DNA from: Clostridia bacterium
Lineage (GTDB): Bacteria; Bacillota; Clostridia; Oscillospirales; UBA644
Length of the DNA stretch: 48,261 nt
Assembly (NCBI GenBank): GCA_014872655.1
Contig: WHHJ01000008.1
Location: 1 to 48,261, forward strand
Direction: 5' to 3'
The translations under genes and the position numbers were made by a program. Of this stretch, positions 30,199 through 38,695 are shown one piece after another. How positions within the stretch are numbered: position 1 is the stretch's first letter; every line of letters begins with the position of its first letter. Below the pieces are notes generated by a model. That model was not told where the DNA came from, ran no database searches, and saw only the letters and a list, made by a program, of their open reading frames with translations.

Positions 30199-30654
30199 GT
30201 GGGAATCGTCGACCGCGTTCGAGAACTCGTTTTGCCGGGGCTGGACTCTTTGGGGTTACAGTTGTGGGATATCGAGTATAAAAAAGAAGGTTCAGAATAT
30301 TATTTACGGATTTATATCGATCGTCCCGAGGGCGGCGTCAGTTTAGATGACTGCGAAAGTGTGGATCGGTATTTAAGTCCGATTTTAGATGAAGAAGATC
30401 CGATTCCGCAAAGTTATTATTTAGAAGTTTCATCGGCGGGGCTTGTCCGGCAGTTAAAAACGGATGCGCATTTGCAGCGGTTTATCGGCCATGAGATTGA
30501 AATTCATACTTATAAAAGCCTGGACGGATTGCCCAAGGTATTCGGCGCTGTTTTAGAAGGTTTTGACGAACAGACCATCCATGTTTGTGTGAACGGGGTC
30601 GAGCGCAAAGTCGAGCGAACATTAATTTCAAAAGTTACGATAGATTTATTATAG
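30199..30654 (+). CDS. rimP: Ribosome maturation factor RimP
   Basis: RimP helps assemble the 30S subunit. The 151-residue protein contains GLQLWDIEYKKEGSEYYLRI, YIDRPEGGVSLDDCESVDRY and YLEVSSAGLVRQL. The last motif differs from the usual VSSPGLDRPL. The start is GTG 30199 after AGAGGTGTTTTT; the upstream open frame has no matching residues. First gene of its operon; nusA follows 17 bases later. Confidence 0.94.
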   Translation: MGIVDRVRELVLPGLDSLGLQLWDIEYKKEGSEYYLRIYIDRPEGGVSLDDCESVDRYLSPILDEEDPIPQSYYLEVSSAGLVRQLKTDAHLQRFIGHEIEIHTYKSLDGLPKVFGAVLEGFDEQTIHVCVNGVERKVERTLISKVTIDLL

Positions 30655-30671
30655 TTGGAGGGACCGGAAAA

Positions 30672-31712
30672 ATGAAAGGGTTTTATGAAGCGCTAGCCGC
30701 TTTGGAGGAAGAAAAAGGTATTCCGAAAGAATATATGCTGGAAAAAATCAAGGCAGCCATTGCCGCCACGATTCGTCGGGACAAAAATGTGCCGCAGGAA
30801 CTGGTGGAAGTGGAATTTAATGAAGCCAAGGATAAAGTCCGCGTATACATTAAAAAGGATATTGTAGAACAGGTTCTGAATCCAAGCTCGGAAATCACGT
30901 TGGAAGAAGCTCGTAAAATCAGTAAAAAGTATAAAGTCGGCGATGTTGCGCAGATTGATGTGGACCCCTCCGATGTTGGCCGTATCGCCGCTAAAGTGGG
31001 TAAGAACGTCATTATCCAGGCGATTAATGAGGCCGTTAACGGCACGATCATTAACGAATTTGAAGATAAAAAAGGTTCGGTTGTCAGCGGAACGGTTCGC
31101 AGCAGCGAGGGCCCTGGAAGAACCGTGATGATCGAAATCGGCAACCGTGAAATGCCGTTATTTGCCAGAGAGCAGATACCCGGCGAAACGTTTTCCGAAG
31201 GCGATATTGTCAAGGTTTGCGTCAACATGCAGGAGCCGGATGCGCATCGCGGCATTCGTACGCGTGAAGTCTTGTTAACTCGGGTAAGCCCGGGATTTGT
31301 AGAGAAGTTGTTTGAATTGGAAGTTCCGGAGATTGCGCAGGGCGTGGTACAGGTCAAAGGCGTTTCCCGGGAGGCTGGTTCCCGGTCTAAAGTTGCGGTG
31401 GCCTCTACGGACGCAAATGTAGACGCCGTTGGTGCTTGTATCGGAACGCACCGCAGCCGAATTTCTTCTATTTTGCAAAACTTGAGCGGTGAACGGATTG
31501 ATTTGATTAAATATTCCGAAGATGCCGGTGAATATGTAGCAGCAGCTCTTTCTCCTGCAGAAGTTAAGCTGTTGGAGATTGATACGGATGCAAAGACCTG
31601 CAAGGTTTTGGTTCCGGCAGATCAGTTATCGCTGGCTATCGGAAAAACCGGACAGAATGTTCGACTGGCGGCCAGATTGACCGGATATAAGATTGATATT
31701 ATTTCCGAATAG
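30672..31712 (+). CDS. nusA: Transcription termination/antitermination protein NusA
   Basis: NusA binds RNA polymerase and nascent RNA, promoting pausing, termination or antitermination. The 346-residue product has the N-terminal polymerase-binding domain (MKGFYEALAALEEEKGIPKE), an S1 domain (about 135-200) and two KH domains, with SRVSPGF-type LLTRVSPGFVEKLFELEVPE, ACIGTHRSRISSILQNLSGE and SLAIGKTGQNVRLAARLTGY. It lacks the acidic C-terminal repeats of E. coli NusA, as usual in Gram-positives. ATG 30672 follows GTTGGAGGGACCGGAAAA. Confidence 0.97.
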   Translation: MKGFYEALAALEEEKGIPKEYMLEKIKAAIAATIRRDKNVPQELVEVEFNEAKDKVRVYIKKDIVEQVLNPSSEITLEEARKISKKYKVGDVAQIDVDPSDVGRIAAKVGKNVIIQAINEAVNGTIINEFEDKKGSVVSGTVRSSEGPGRTVMIEIGNREMPLFAREQIPGETFSEGDIVKVCVNMQEPDAHRGIRTREVLLTRVSPGFVEKLFELEVPEIAQGVVQVKGVSREAGSRSKVAVASTDANVDAVGACIGTHRSRISSILQNLSGERIDLIKYSEDAGEYVAAALSPAEVKLLEIDTDAKTCKVLVPADQLSLAIGKTGQNVRLAARLTGYKIDIISE

Positions 31713-31722
31713 GCGTGAGTTT

Positions 31723-32001
31723 ATGGAGCAAAAACAAAAATCATCCAAAGAGAAATTGACGCGAACATGCGCCGGTTGTAATCAAAAACAAAATAAATAT
31801 ACATTGATACGGATTGTAAAATCTCCGGACGGCACCGTTTCGATCGATCCCAGCGGAAAGGCAAACGGCAGAGGCGCCTATTTGTGTCGGGATTTAACCT
31901 GTTTGCAGCAGGCAAAAAAAACAAAGCGGCTCAACCGAGTTTTAAAAACGGAGGTTCCGGCGGAGATTTACGATCAATTGGAGGAACTCATTGAATCCTA
32001 A
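31723..32001 (+). CDS. ylxR: YlxR family nucleic-acid-binding protein (DUF448)
   Basis: The 92-residue protein carries the family motif RTCAGCNQKQNKYTLIRIV and GKANGRGAYLCRDLTCL. YlxR homologues lie between nusA and infB in most Firmicutes and are thought to bind RNA or act on gene expression and RNase P in B. subtilis. The ATG at 31723 has only a weak ribosome binding site (TAGGCGTGAG), so coupling to nusA (10 bases away) is likely. Its end overlaps the next gene by 11 bases. Confidence 0.92.
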   Translation: MEQKQKSSKEKLTRTCAGCNQKQNKYTLIRIVKSPDGTVSIDPSGKANGRGAYLCRDLTCLQQAKKTKRLNRVLKTEVPAEIYDQLEELIES

Positions 32002-32290
32002 TTTTATGGGCATGTTAGGGCTTGCCAGACGAGCGAACAAAGTCATATTGGGCTTTGATCAGGTTTCTGTCCAAGTACCTAAATGCAAATTATTGGTTGC
32101 GGCATGTGATGCAAGTGACCGAACAAAAAGAAATATAGACCGTCTGGGCTTGCGGGTAATTCAGACGGATATGAAAAAAGTCGATATGGGAAAGGCTCTT
32201 GGAGTAGGGTCTTGTGCGGTGTTGGCTGTAACGGACGACGGGTTTGCAGATGCGTTGATCTCGCGGTCGCAAACCGAGTCGAAAAACTGA
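31991..32290 (+). CDS. ylxQ: YlxQ, L7Ae-family RNA-binding protein
   Basis: The 99-residue protein starts (M)NPNFMGMLGLARRANKVILG and includes KLLVAACDASDRTKRNI, the pattern of L7Ae/L30e proteins that bind kink-turn RNA. In B. subtilis YlxQ binds kink-turns in vitro; cellular role unclear. The start is TTG 31991, overlapping ylxR, because TTGGAGGAACTCA lies directly upstream; ATG 32006 would leave no ribosome binding site and lose the conserved MNP start. Confidence 0.9.
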   Translation: MNPNFMGMLGLARRANKVILGFDQVSVQVPKCKLLVAACDASDRTKRNIDRLGLRVIQTDMKKVDMGKALGVGSCAVLAVTDDGFADALISRSQTESKN

Positions 32291-32305
32291 TAGGGGGCAA
32301 TAGAT

Positions 32306-34912
32306 ATGGCGAAAGGAACGCAGATGAAGTATAAAGCGGGAGACTTTTGTAAGCATTTTGATATTAAGATGACAGAACTGTCGGAGGTTCTGGCTCAGTA
32401 TTTCGGGCAGGAGGAGTGTAAGCATACAACGGTGCTTTTGCCCGAACAGTTAGATTTACTGTTTGATTATTATACACAGCGTCCGGGATACGGAACGTTT
32501 GAAGAATATTTTAATACGTATCGGGAGCGTGTCGCACCAAAACCGGAGAAGGCGGAAAAACCGGAACCAAAACCGGAACCTGCGGTAAAAGCAGAACCGA
32601 AAAAAGCGCCGGAACCGGCAGAAAAACCGTCGCAGAAATCGGCTTCGGCACCGTCAAAACCGGTGCAGCAGGCATCTGCAGAAAAACCGGCTGCAGCAGC
32701 TTCAGAGCCGAAGCCGGCAGTGTTGGACGCTACGAGTAAAAAAATCTCGGCAGAGCCCGCCACTACTGCTACGCAGGATTCTTCTCGCAGACCGCAGCAA
32801 GCTACTCCGACTCGGCCCGCAAAACAGGAAAAGAAAAAGCAGCCCCCTCAAAAGCAGAAATTCCAAAAAATCGAGCGGCAGCCTAAGTCTCAGCCTGAGA
32901 CAGGCGTAACGATTACCGAAACCGTTTCGGGCGGAACGCTTGGCCGCGCCGTTATGGTCGATACCAGAACCCCTATCAACGTCAATCTTGCCAAGTATGA
33001 CGAACGATTAAACGACATCGTCGGAGATCGTGCCGATCGGGATTACGGAAAGAGCAAGCAAAAAATTAAGAGTAAGAATAAAAACAAAAATAATTATAAA
33101 AAAGAGAACGACGCTGAAAAACTCAAACGCTTAGAGCAGTACGAAAAAAATAAGAAAAAGCACTTAAGCAATATTGTTTTACCCGAGCAGATGTCTGTCA
33201 GCGAACTCGCGGCCGAATTGCGCATGACCAACGTGCAAATCGTCAAAAAGTTGATGGAACTCGGTATTATGGCGTCTGCCGCACAGATTATCGATTATGA
33301 CACTGCTGCACTGGTTGCCGAAGATTTAGGGGCGAAAGTGTCTAAACAGGTTGTTGTGACCATTGAAGATCGGTTGATTGATGATTCCGAGGACGCAGAC
33401 CAGGATCTCGAACCCAGAAGCCCTGTTGTTGTGGTGATGGGACACGTTGACCACGGTAAGACCAGTCTGTTGGATGCCATTCGCCATACTTCTGTTACTT
33501 CCGGCGAGGCCGGCGGTATTACCCAGCATATCGGTGCTTATCAGGTGCAGGTGAACGGTCGGGATATTACGTTTTTGGATACGCCCGGGCATGCTGCATT
33601 TACTTCGATGCGTGCACGCGGCGCACAGGTTACAGACATTGTTATTTTGGTTGTTGCCGGTGATGACGGCATTATGCCGCAAACGGTAGAAGCGATCAAC
33701 CATGCCAAAGCGGCCGGCGTTCCGATTGTGGTCGCCGTCAATAAGATGGATAAACCGGAATCGAACTTTGACCGGGTTTTGCAAAATCTAACCGAGTATG
33801 AACTGGTGCCGGAGGCTTGGGGCGGCGATACGATTTGCGTGCCGGTTTCTGCAGCTACCAAAGAAGGGTTAGACCAACTGTTAGAGATGGTTTTGCTGGT
33901 TGCCGATATGCAGGAATTACGTGCCAATCCGAACCGTGACGCCAAAGGAACCGTTATCGAGGCCAAACTGGATAAAGGCCGCGGCCCTGTTGCTACGGTT
34001 TTGGTACAAAACGGTACGCTGCATGCAGGGAACGTTGTTGTAGCCGGAACGGCCGTTGGACGCGTTCGTGTTATGACAGATGACAAAGGCAATCGAATTA
34101 AAGAAGCCGGTCCTTCTATGCCGGTTGAGATTGTCGGGTTGTCCGAAGTTCCGTCCGCAGGCGATGTTTTCCATGTTGTTAAAGACGAAAAAATGGCACG
34201 TGAATTGGTTGCACAGCGTAAAGACGAGCAAAAGGCCGAAGCCAATAAAATGCGCATGAATGTCACGCTGGATGATTTCTTCTCGCAGATTAAGGAAGGC
34301 GAGCGCAAGACGCTGAATATCATTGTCAAAGCCGATGTTCAGGGCTCTGTAGAAGCAGTCCGCGCCTCGCTGGAAAAACTGAGCAACGAAGAAGTGAAGG
34401 TTGCTGTTATTCATGGCGCGGTCGGCGGAATCAACGAGTCGGACGTCATGCTGGCGTCTGCATCAGGCGCGATCATCGTCGGGTTTAATGTTCGCCCGGA
34501 CAGCAATGCCAAGAATATTGCCGAAAAAGACGGCGTCGATATTCGGTTGTATCGTGTTATTTACGATTGTCTGGAAGAGATAGAAGCCGCCATGAAGGGT
34601 ATGCTTGCCCCCAAATATCGGGAGGTCACACTCGGTCAGGCAGAAGTTCGTCAGACATTCAAAGTTTCCGGAGTCGGAACCATTGCCGGATGTTATGTCA
34701 AAGACGGAAAAATTACACGTACGGCCAGTGTTCGTCTGGTTCGGGACGGCATTGTCGTGCATGAAGGCCGAATCGATTCGTTAAAGCGCTTCAAGGACGA
34801 CGCCAAGGAAGTTGCCGAAGGGTTTGAGTGCGGAATCGGCTTAGAAAAGTATAATGACATTAAGGAAGGCGATATCATCGAAGCCTTCACCAATGAAGAA
34901 ATAGAACGGTAA
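32306..34912 (+). CDS. infB: Translation initiation factor IF-2
   Basis: IF-2 is the GTPase that brings initiator tRNA to the ribosome. The 868-residue protein has a long low-complexity N-terminal part rich in Lys, Pro, Glu and Ala (about 75-275), an IF-2 N domain (MSVSELAAELRMTNVQIVKK), and the GTPase domain with G1 GHVDHGKTS (about 379-387), DTPGHAAF and NKMDK, followed by domains with ADVQGSVEAVRASLEKL and the tRNA-binding C-terminus. The ATG at 32306 follows AGGGGGCAATAGAT. The N-terminal region varies in all species. Confidence 0.97.
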   Translation: MAKGTQMKYKAGDFCKHFDIKMTELSEVLAQYFGQEECKHTTVLLPEQLDLLFDYYTQRPGYGTFEEYFNTYRERVAPKPEKAEKPEPKPEPAVKAEPKKAPEPAEKPSQKSASAPSKPVQQASAEKPAAAASEPKPAVLDATSKKISAEPATTATQDSSRRPQQATPTRPAKQEKKKQPPQKQKFQKIERQPKSQPETGVTITETVSGGTLGRAVMVDTRTPINVNLAKYDERLNDIVGDRADRDYGKSKQKIKSKNKNKNNYKKENDAEKLKRLEQYEKNKKKHLSNIVLPEQMSVSELAAELRMTNVQIVKKLMELGIMASAAQIIDYDTAALVAEDLGAKVSKQVVVTIEDRLIDDSEDADQDLEPRSPVVVVMGHVDHGKTSLLDAIRHTSVTSGEAGGITQHIGAYQVQVNGRDITFLDTPGHAAFTSMRARGAQVTDIVILVVAGDDGIMPQTVEAINHAKAAGVPIVVAVNKMDKPESNFDRVLQNLTEYELVPEAWGGDTICVPVSAATKEGLDQLLEMVLLVADMQELRANPNRDAKGTVIEAKLDKGRGPVATVLVQNGTLHAGNVVVAGTAVGRVRVMTDDKGNRIKEAGPSMPVEIVGLSEVPSAGDVFHVVKDEKMARELVAQRKDEQKAEANKMRMNVTLDDFFSQIKEGERKTLNIIVKADVQGSVEAVRASLEKLSNEEVKVAVIHGAVGGINESDVMLASASGAIIVGFNVRPDSNAKNIAEKDGVDIRLYRVIYDCLEEIEAAMKGMLAPKYREVTLGQAEVRQTFKVSGVGTIAGCYVKDGKITRTASVRLVRDGIVVHEGRIDSLKRFKDDAKEVAEGFECGIGLEKYNDIKEGDIIEAFTNEEIER

Positions 34913-34918
34913 AACGGT

Positions 34919-34953
34919 GCCGAGGGAGCGGTGAAACGCCGGAACCCCTCGGC
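34919..34953 (+). promoter_or_regulatory. Hairpin between infB and rbfA
   Basis: GCCGAGGG (34919-34926) pairs with CCCTCGGC (34946-34953); the 19-base loop contains further complementarity (GCG/CGC). No T-run follows, so it is a weak attenuator or an RNA-processing/stability element rather than a terminator. rbfA starts 26 bases later. Confidence 0.45.
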
Positions 34954-34979
34954 CTGTTCCATATAAAGCAGGTGAAAAA

Positions 34980-35339
34980 ATGGCAGACAATTATTACAAG
35001 CAGAATCGGATCAATGAAGAGATCCGCCGAGAACTAAGTTTGATTTTGCGTGAAGTGAAGGATCCGCGGATCCCGTCCTTGGTCACGGTGTCTTCTGCAA
35101 AAGTCTCTATTGATTTAAAATATGCTAAAATTTACGTCAGCTGGCTGGGCGACGATGCCGAGAAGGACGTTTTAAAAGGATTGCGGGCTGCTTCCGGCTT
35201 TTTGCGGAAGAGACTGGGCGAACGGCTGAATTTGCGCAGCGTTCCGGAGTTAACCTTTGAGGTCGACCATTCCATTCAAACCGGAGCAAGAATTGATCAG
35301 ATCCTCAAACAAATCAAACAAGAAGAGGAAGAGTCATGA
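34980..35339 (+). CDS. rbfA: Ribosome-binding factor A
   Basis: RbfA is a cold-shock 30S assembly factor that helps 16S 5' processing. The 119-residue product shows YKQNRINEEIRRELSLILRE, VKDPRIPSLVTVSSAKVSID, LKYAKIYVSWLGDD and RSVPELTFEVDHSIQTGARI. AGCAGGTGAAAAA precedes the ATG. It overlaps nrnA by 4 bases (ATGA). Confidence 0.96.
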   Translation: MADNYYKQNRINEEIRRELSLILREVKDPRIPSLVTVSSAKVSIDLKYAKIYVSWLGDDAEKDVLKGLRAASGFLRKRLGERLNLRSVPELTFEVDHSIQTGARIDQILKQIKQEEEES

Positions 35340-36307
35340 TACAGGCAGGCTGGAAAGATCTTTTTGCCCAACTTTTACAACAAGACCGCGTGATGTTGTT
35401 GGCGCATCGCGGTCCGGATGCGGACACGCTGGGCAGTTGTTTTGCTTTAAAGCATTTACTGGAACGTGCCGGGCGGCAAGTTTTTGTGGCCTGCAGTGAT
35501 GAAGTGCCTCAAAGACTTCAATTTGTTACAGACGGTGCGGCCGAGCTGCCGATGCTGTTTGAGCCACAGACGGTTGTGAGTTTGGATGTGGCCGAGCCCA
35601 AATTGCTGGGCAGTGCGTATGAATCCTGGGCTACCCGAGTGGATTTTTGTATCGATCATCATGCCACCAACACGGCCTATGCCGCGCAGACAATTTGCGA
35701 CGGGGCGTGCAGCAGTACGGGAGAATTGCTGTATCAATTGATTGTCGAATGCGGTCTGGAACTCGATACGTATCTGGCTGAGAAATTATATGTGGCGATT
35801 TCTTCCGATACCGGATGTTTTAAATATTCCAACACACGGCCGTCTACACATTTGGCCGCGGCACAGCTGCTCCGGTATTCGATTGATGCCGCGAAAATCA
35901 ACCGGAATTTGTTTGATTGTGCTCCATTGTCCCGGATACAGCTGGAGGGGATTGCCGCGCAGCGGCTGGAAGTGCATTGCAATGGTCGAGTCAGCGTTCT
36001 TTGCGTCACGCAGGATATGATCCGTCCATTAGGGCTTGATGATGAAAGTATGGACGGGTTATCTTCGGTTGCCCGTCGCGTACAAGGCACTCAGGCAAGC
36101 ATTACGCTGCGGCAATTATCGGACGGAGAAATTCGCGTTTCCCTGCGTTCAGAGGGAGATTTAAACGTGGCTCAGATCGCCGGTGTTTTTGGCGGCGGCG
36201 GACATGCTCGTGCCGCAGGCTGCAGTTTTACAGGCGATCTACAGCAAGCCAAGCAATCATTATTAAAAGTAATCGAGGAAGCACTGGATGATCATACCGA
36301 TAGATAA
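35336..36307 (+). CDS. nrnA: Bifunctional oligoribonuclease / PAP phosphatase, DHH family
   Basis: NrnA degrades very short RNAs and removes phosphate from pAp. The 323-residue protein has the DHH metal motifs HRGPDADTLGS (24-34) and CIDHHATN (about 105-112, D107-H108-H109), then SSDTGCFKYSNT, and the DHHA1 substrate motif GGGGHARAAGC near the end. It overlaps rbfA by 4 and truB by 20 bases, so all three are translated as a coupled unit. Confidence 0.93.
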   Translation: MIQAGWKDLFAQLLQQDRVMLLAHRGPDADTLGSCFALKHLLERAGRQVFVACSDEVPQRLQFVTDGAAELPMLFEPQTVVSLDVAEPKLLGSAYESWATRVDFCIDHHATNTAYAAQTICDGACSSTGELLYQLIVECGLELDTYLAEKLYVAISSDTGCFKYSNTRPSTHLAAAQLLRYSIDAAKINRNLFDCAPLSRIQLEGIAAQRLEVHCNGRVSVLCVTQDMIRPLGLDDESMDGLSSVARRVQGTQASITLRQLSDGEIRVSLRSEGDLNVAQIAGVFGGGGHARAAGCSFTGDLQQAKQSLLKVIEEALDDHTDR

Positions 36308-37181
36308 ACCGGCCGGCATGACGTCTCATGATGTCGTTGCAGCCGTCAAGCGCGCGGTTGCAGACCGAAAATTGAAGATCGGTCATACCGGCACCTTAGA
36401 CCCCATTTGTACGGGGGTTTTGCCCGTGCTCACAGGTGCCGATACCAAATTAAGTGATTTATTGGTTTCGGACAAGCAGTATCTTGCCGGAATTCGGTTA
36501 GGGATTACAACCGATACGGAGGATACCACCGGGCAGATTCTTTCCGAATATCCGGTTCGGGTCGACCGGGCACAATTAGAGCAGGTGCTGAACACTTTTA
36601 TCGGACGGAGTTTGCAGACGCCTCCGATGTATTCAGCCGTTAAACACGGCGGTAAAAAATTATATGAACTGGCTCGGGCTGGGGTAGAGGTTGAGCGCCA
36701 GCCCCGTCCTATAGAGATTTATTCGCTGACGGTCTGCGAACAGGTTTCAGACTGTGAATTTTTATTTCAGGTCGATTGTTCCAAAGGAACTTATATCCGG
36801 ACTTTGTGCGCCGATATTGGCAAAAAACTCGGTTGTGGGGCTGCGATGAGCCGTTTGCAGCGGACGCGGTCCAATGGGTTTTGTCTGGCGTCCTGTCATT
36901 CTTTAGATGCGGTGGTTGAAGCTGCCGGACAAGGTCGTTTGAAAGAACTGTCCGTCTCTGCGGAGCAGGCTTTTTCGCATTGTCCGCGTGTGGAGATCGC
37001 GCAAAGCGGTTTAGCTTATTTTTTGAACGGTGGCGTAATCAACTATGAACGTGTCCGTGGGGAGAATTTTGTCGGTTCGGCGCTGATGCGGGCTTATTCG
37101 GAGTCCGGGAATTTTGTCGCATTGTGTCGAGGTCAGTCGGATGGAGTAAAAGCTGTATGGAAAGCCCCTGCGGAACTGTGA
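36288..37181 (+). CDS. truB: tRNA pseudouridine(55) synthase
   Basis: TruB makes pseudouridine 55 in the T-loop of tRNAs. The 297-residue protein begins IPIDKPAGMTSHDVVAAVKR and has the catalytic Asp (D38) in IGHTGTLDPICTGVLPVLTG, then QTPPMYSAVKHGGKKLYELA and CSKGTYIRTLCADIGKKLG. Starts at ATG 36288, 20 bases inside nrnA, after GAGGAAGCACTGG. A 129-base gap follows before ribF with no gene. Confidence 0.96.
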   Translation: MIIPIDKPAGMTSHDVVAAVKRAVADRKLKIGHTGTLDPICTGVLPVLTGADTKLSDLLVSDKQYLAGIRLGITTDTEDTTGQILSEYPVRVDRAQLEQVLNTFIGRSLQTPPMYSAVKHGGKKLYELARAGVEVERQPRPIEIYSLTVCEQVSDCEFLFQVDCSKGTYIRTLCADIGKKLGCGAAMSRLQRTRSNGFCLASCHSLDAVVEAAGQGRLKELSVSAEQAFSHCPRVEIAQSGLAYFLNGGVINYERVRGENFVGSALMRAYSESGNFVALCRGQSDGVKAVWKAPAEL

Positions 37182-37310
37182 ACAAGAATTGTATTGCAGC
37201 ATTTGTTTTGCCCATGCGCAAACAGCATTGGAGTATCGGGCTTTGGATTACTGAATAAAGGTCTGGCGTGCAAACGTACCAAAGCATACCAATTGAAAAA
37301 GGCGGAGTAT

Positions 37311-38549
37311 ATGGATAAAAATGTAGTGGTTGTAGGAAATTTTGACGGATGTCATGTAGGGCATCGGGAGGTGTTTCGAACGGCTGTGCGCCTTGCCGCA
37401 GAACGAGGCTGCGGGACGATTGCCTTTACCTTTTCCAATCATCCTAAAAATTTTTTTGATTCGACGCATCCGGTTCAGTTGATTCGCAGCAATGAACAAA
37501 AGCAAGAGATCATGCTGGATTGCGGGATTGACCGAGTGGTTTCTGTGGCCTTCGATGCGCCGTTCGCATCGATGTCTGCGCTTGAGTTTTTAACCATGCT
37601 CAAACAGCGTTTTGGCTGTGTTTGCGTAGTTTGCGGGGAGAATTTTCGGTTTGGGCATAACGGAGAGGGTTCTCGGCTGAATATTGATGCTTATGCGCAG
37701 CAGGTTGGTTGTGATGTTTGTGTGGTTCCCCTGCAAAAAGATGCGTCGGGGCAGGTTATCAGTTCCTCCCGTATTCGGGAATGTATACGCAGCGGCCGGG
37801 TGGAAGAAGCCCGTGTTTTGCTGGGCAGTTGTTATCAGTTAACCGGGCAGGTTCAGAGCGGACGACACTTTGGGCGGACGATGGGCTTTCCCACGATCAA
37901 TTTTATTCCGTCAGATCTTTTTGTCCTTCCGCGTTTTGGGGTTTATTGCACCGCTACGGTCTTGGACGGGCGCGCCTATCTTTCGGTTACGAATGTCGGG
38001 GTTTGTCCCACCGTTACGGATCTTGGCAGGACTACAGTCGAGACGCATATCATGAAACCGTTATTTACGGATGTAAGCAGTACTCTTGTTGAGACGTCCG
38101 ATACCGGGGATCATGCCGATTTTGCAATGTCGGCAGTCCATTCGTCACTTTCCTCTGAATCAGGCCCTGCTGATTTTGTAATGCCAGCAGACCAGCCGTC
38201 ATTTTTCTCTGAGGGGGATCATGCTGAAAACCCCGTTAGCTGCGCCGTGTCCGGCTCTTGCAGCGAATCTTCCGTTGAGGAGATTCAATCCGAGCAATGC
38301 GAATCTTCTGTTGATCCATTAAAAATACAGCAGACCTCTTCTTTGAAAACATCCGAACAAAAGCCCTCTGCTTTTGCCGAGTTGGGCGATTTATATGGCA
38401 AACAGGCGCAGGTTTTGTTTGTTTCGTTTCTTCGTCCGGAGCAGAAATTTGATTCTAAAATACAATTGCAGCAGCAGATTTCTTCGGACCGGGAATCCGC
38501 GTTGTCTAAATTCGACGAGGTTTGCCATTTGTTTATGGATTTTAAATAG
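37311..38549 (+). CDS. ribF: Bifunctional riboflavin kinase / FAD synthetase with large internal insertion
   Basis: RibF turns riboflavin into FMN and then FAD. From ATG 37311 (after AAGGCGGAGTAT) the product is 412 residues, about 100 more than usual. The FAD synthetase domain (1-180) has GNFDGCHVGH (9-18) and SSSRIRECIRSGRVEEA. The flavokinase domain starts with GRHFGRTMGFPTIN (184-197) and has the catalytic Glu E244 in TVETHIM. Normally GDLYG follows VETHI after four or so residues; here it comes at 359-363, after about 111 residues. The inserted part is rich in Ser, Glu, Asp and Cys and contains three 18-residue repeats (268-321). The end, VLFVSFLRPEQKFDSKIQLQ, is normal and in frame. So the enzyme is probably intact with an inserted surface loop. 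Confidence 0.92.
   Translation: MDKNVVVVGNFDGCHVGHREVFRTAVRLAAERGCGTIAFTFSNHPKNFFDSTHPVQLIRSNEQKQEIMLDCGIDRVVSVAFDAPFASMSALEFLTMLKQRFGCVCVVCGENFRFGHNGEGSRLNIDAYAQQVGCDVCVVPLQKDASGQVISSSRIRECIRSGRVEEARVLLGSCYQLTGQVQSGRHFGRTMGFPTINFIPSDLFVLPRFGVYCTATVLDGRAYLSVTNVGVCPTVTDLGRTTVETHIMKPLFTDVSSTLVETSDTGDHADFAMSAVHSSLSSESGPADFVMPADQPSFFSEGDHAENPVSCAVSGSCSESSVEEIQSEQCESSVDPLKIQQTSSLKTSEQKPSAFAELGDLYGKQAQVLFVSFLRPEQKFDSKIQLQQQISSDRESALSKFDEVCHLFMDFK
38112..38273 (+). repeat. Three imperfect 54-bp tandem repeats inside ribF
   Basis: Units 38112-38165, 38166-38219 and 38220-38273, in frame, encode 18 residues each: HADFAMSAVHSSLSSESG, PADFVMPADQPSFFSEGD and the more diverged HAENPVSCAVSGSCSESS. Shared pattern: [HP]-A-[DE], Ser-rich end with S-E. 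They form the central part of the extra segment of the flavokinase domain and suggest the insertion grew by local duplication. Confidence 0.75.
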
Positions 38550-38587
38550 AAAAAAAAGAAAAAATAGTGTAATTTTCATAAAAAGGC

Positions 38588-38616
38588 TTGATTTTTATTT
38601 AAAAAAGTGATATTAT
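38588..38616 (+). promoter_or_regulatory. Promoter of the PucR-type regulator gene
   Basis: -35 TTGATT (38588-38593), 17 bp spacer, -10 TATTAT (38611-38616) preceded by GTGA (extended -10). The region around it is extremely AT-rich. It lies about 80 bases before the gene. No clear terminator separates ribF from it. Confidence 0.68.
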
Positions 38617-38695
38617 ATATAATAATTATTGGTTATTATGCGCAAAGAAAATAATGTACATGTATATGTCATGAAAGGACTGTGTGTATTCAATT

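Noticed and set aside
30683..31603. 306-codon minus-strand frame opposite nusA
   Set aside because: Antisense shadow; long only because of the codon use of nusA.
33541..34329. 262-codon minus-strand frame opposite infB
   Set aside because: Antisense shadow of the IF-2 GTPase region.
37194..37310. 39-residue N-terminal extension of RibF
   Set aside because: The conserved VVVVGNFDG start follows ATG 37311, which has a ribosome binding site; the extension is not family-like.
38050..38400. Intein or mobile element in ribF
   Set aside because: No intein splice motifs (no Cys/Ser at block A with a matching HN at the end) and no terminal repeats; low-complexity repeats explain it better.
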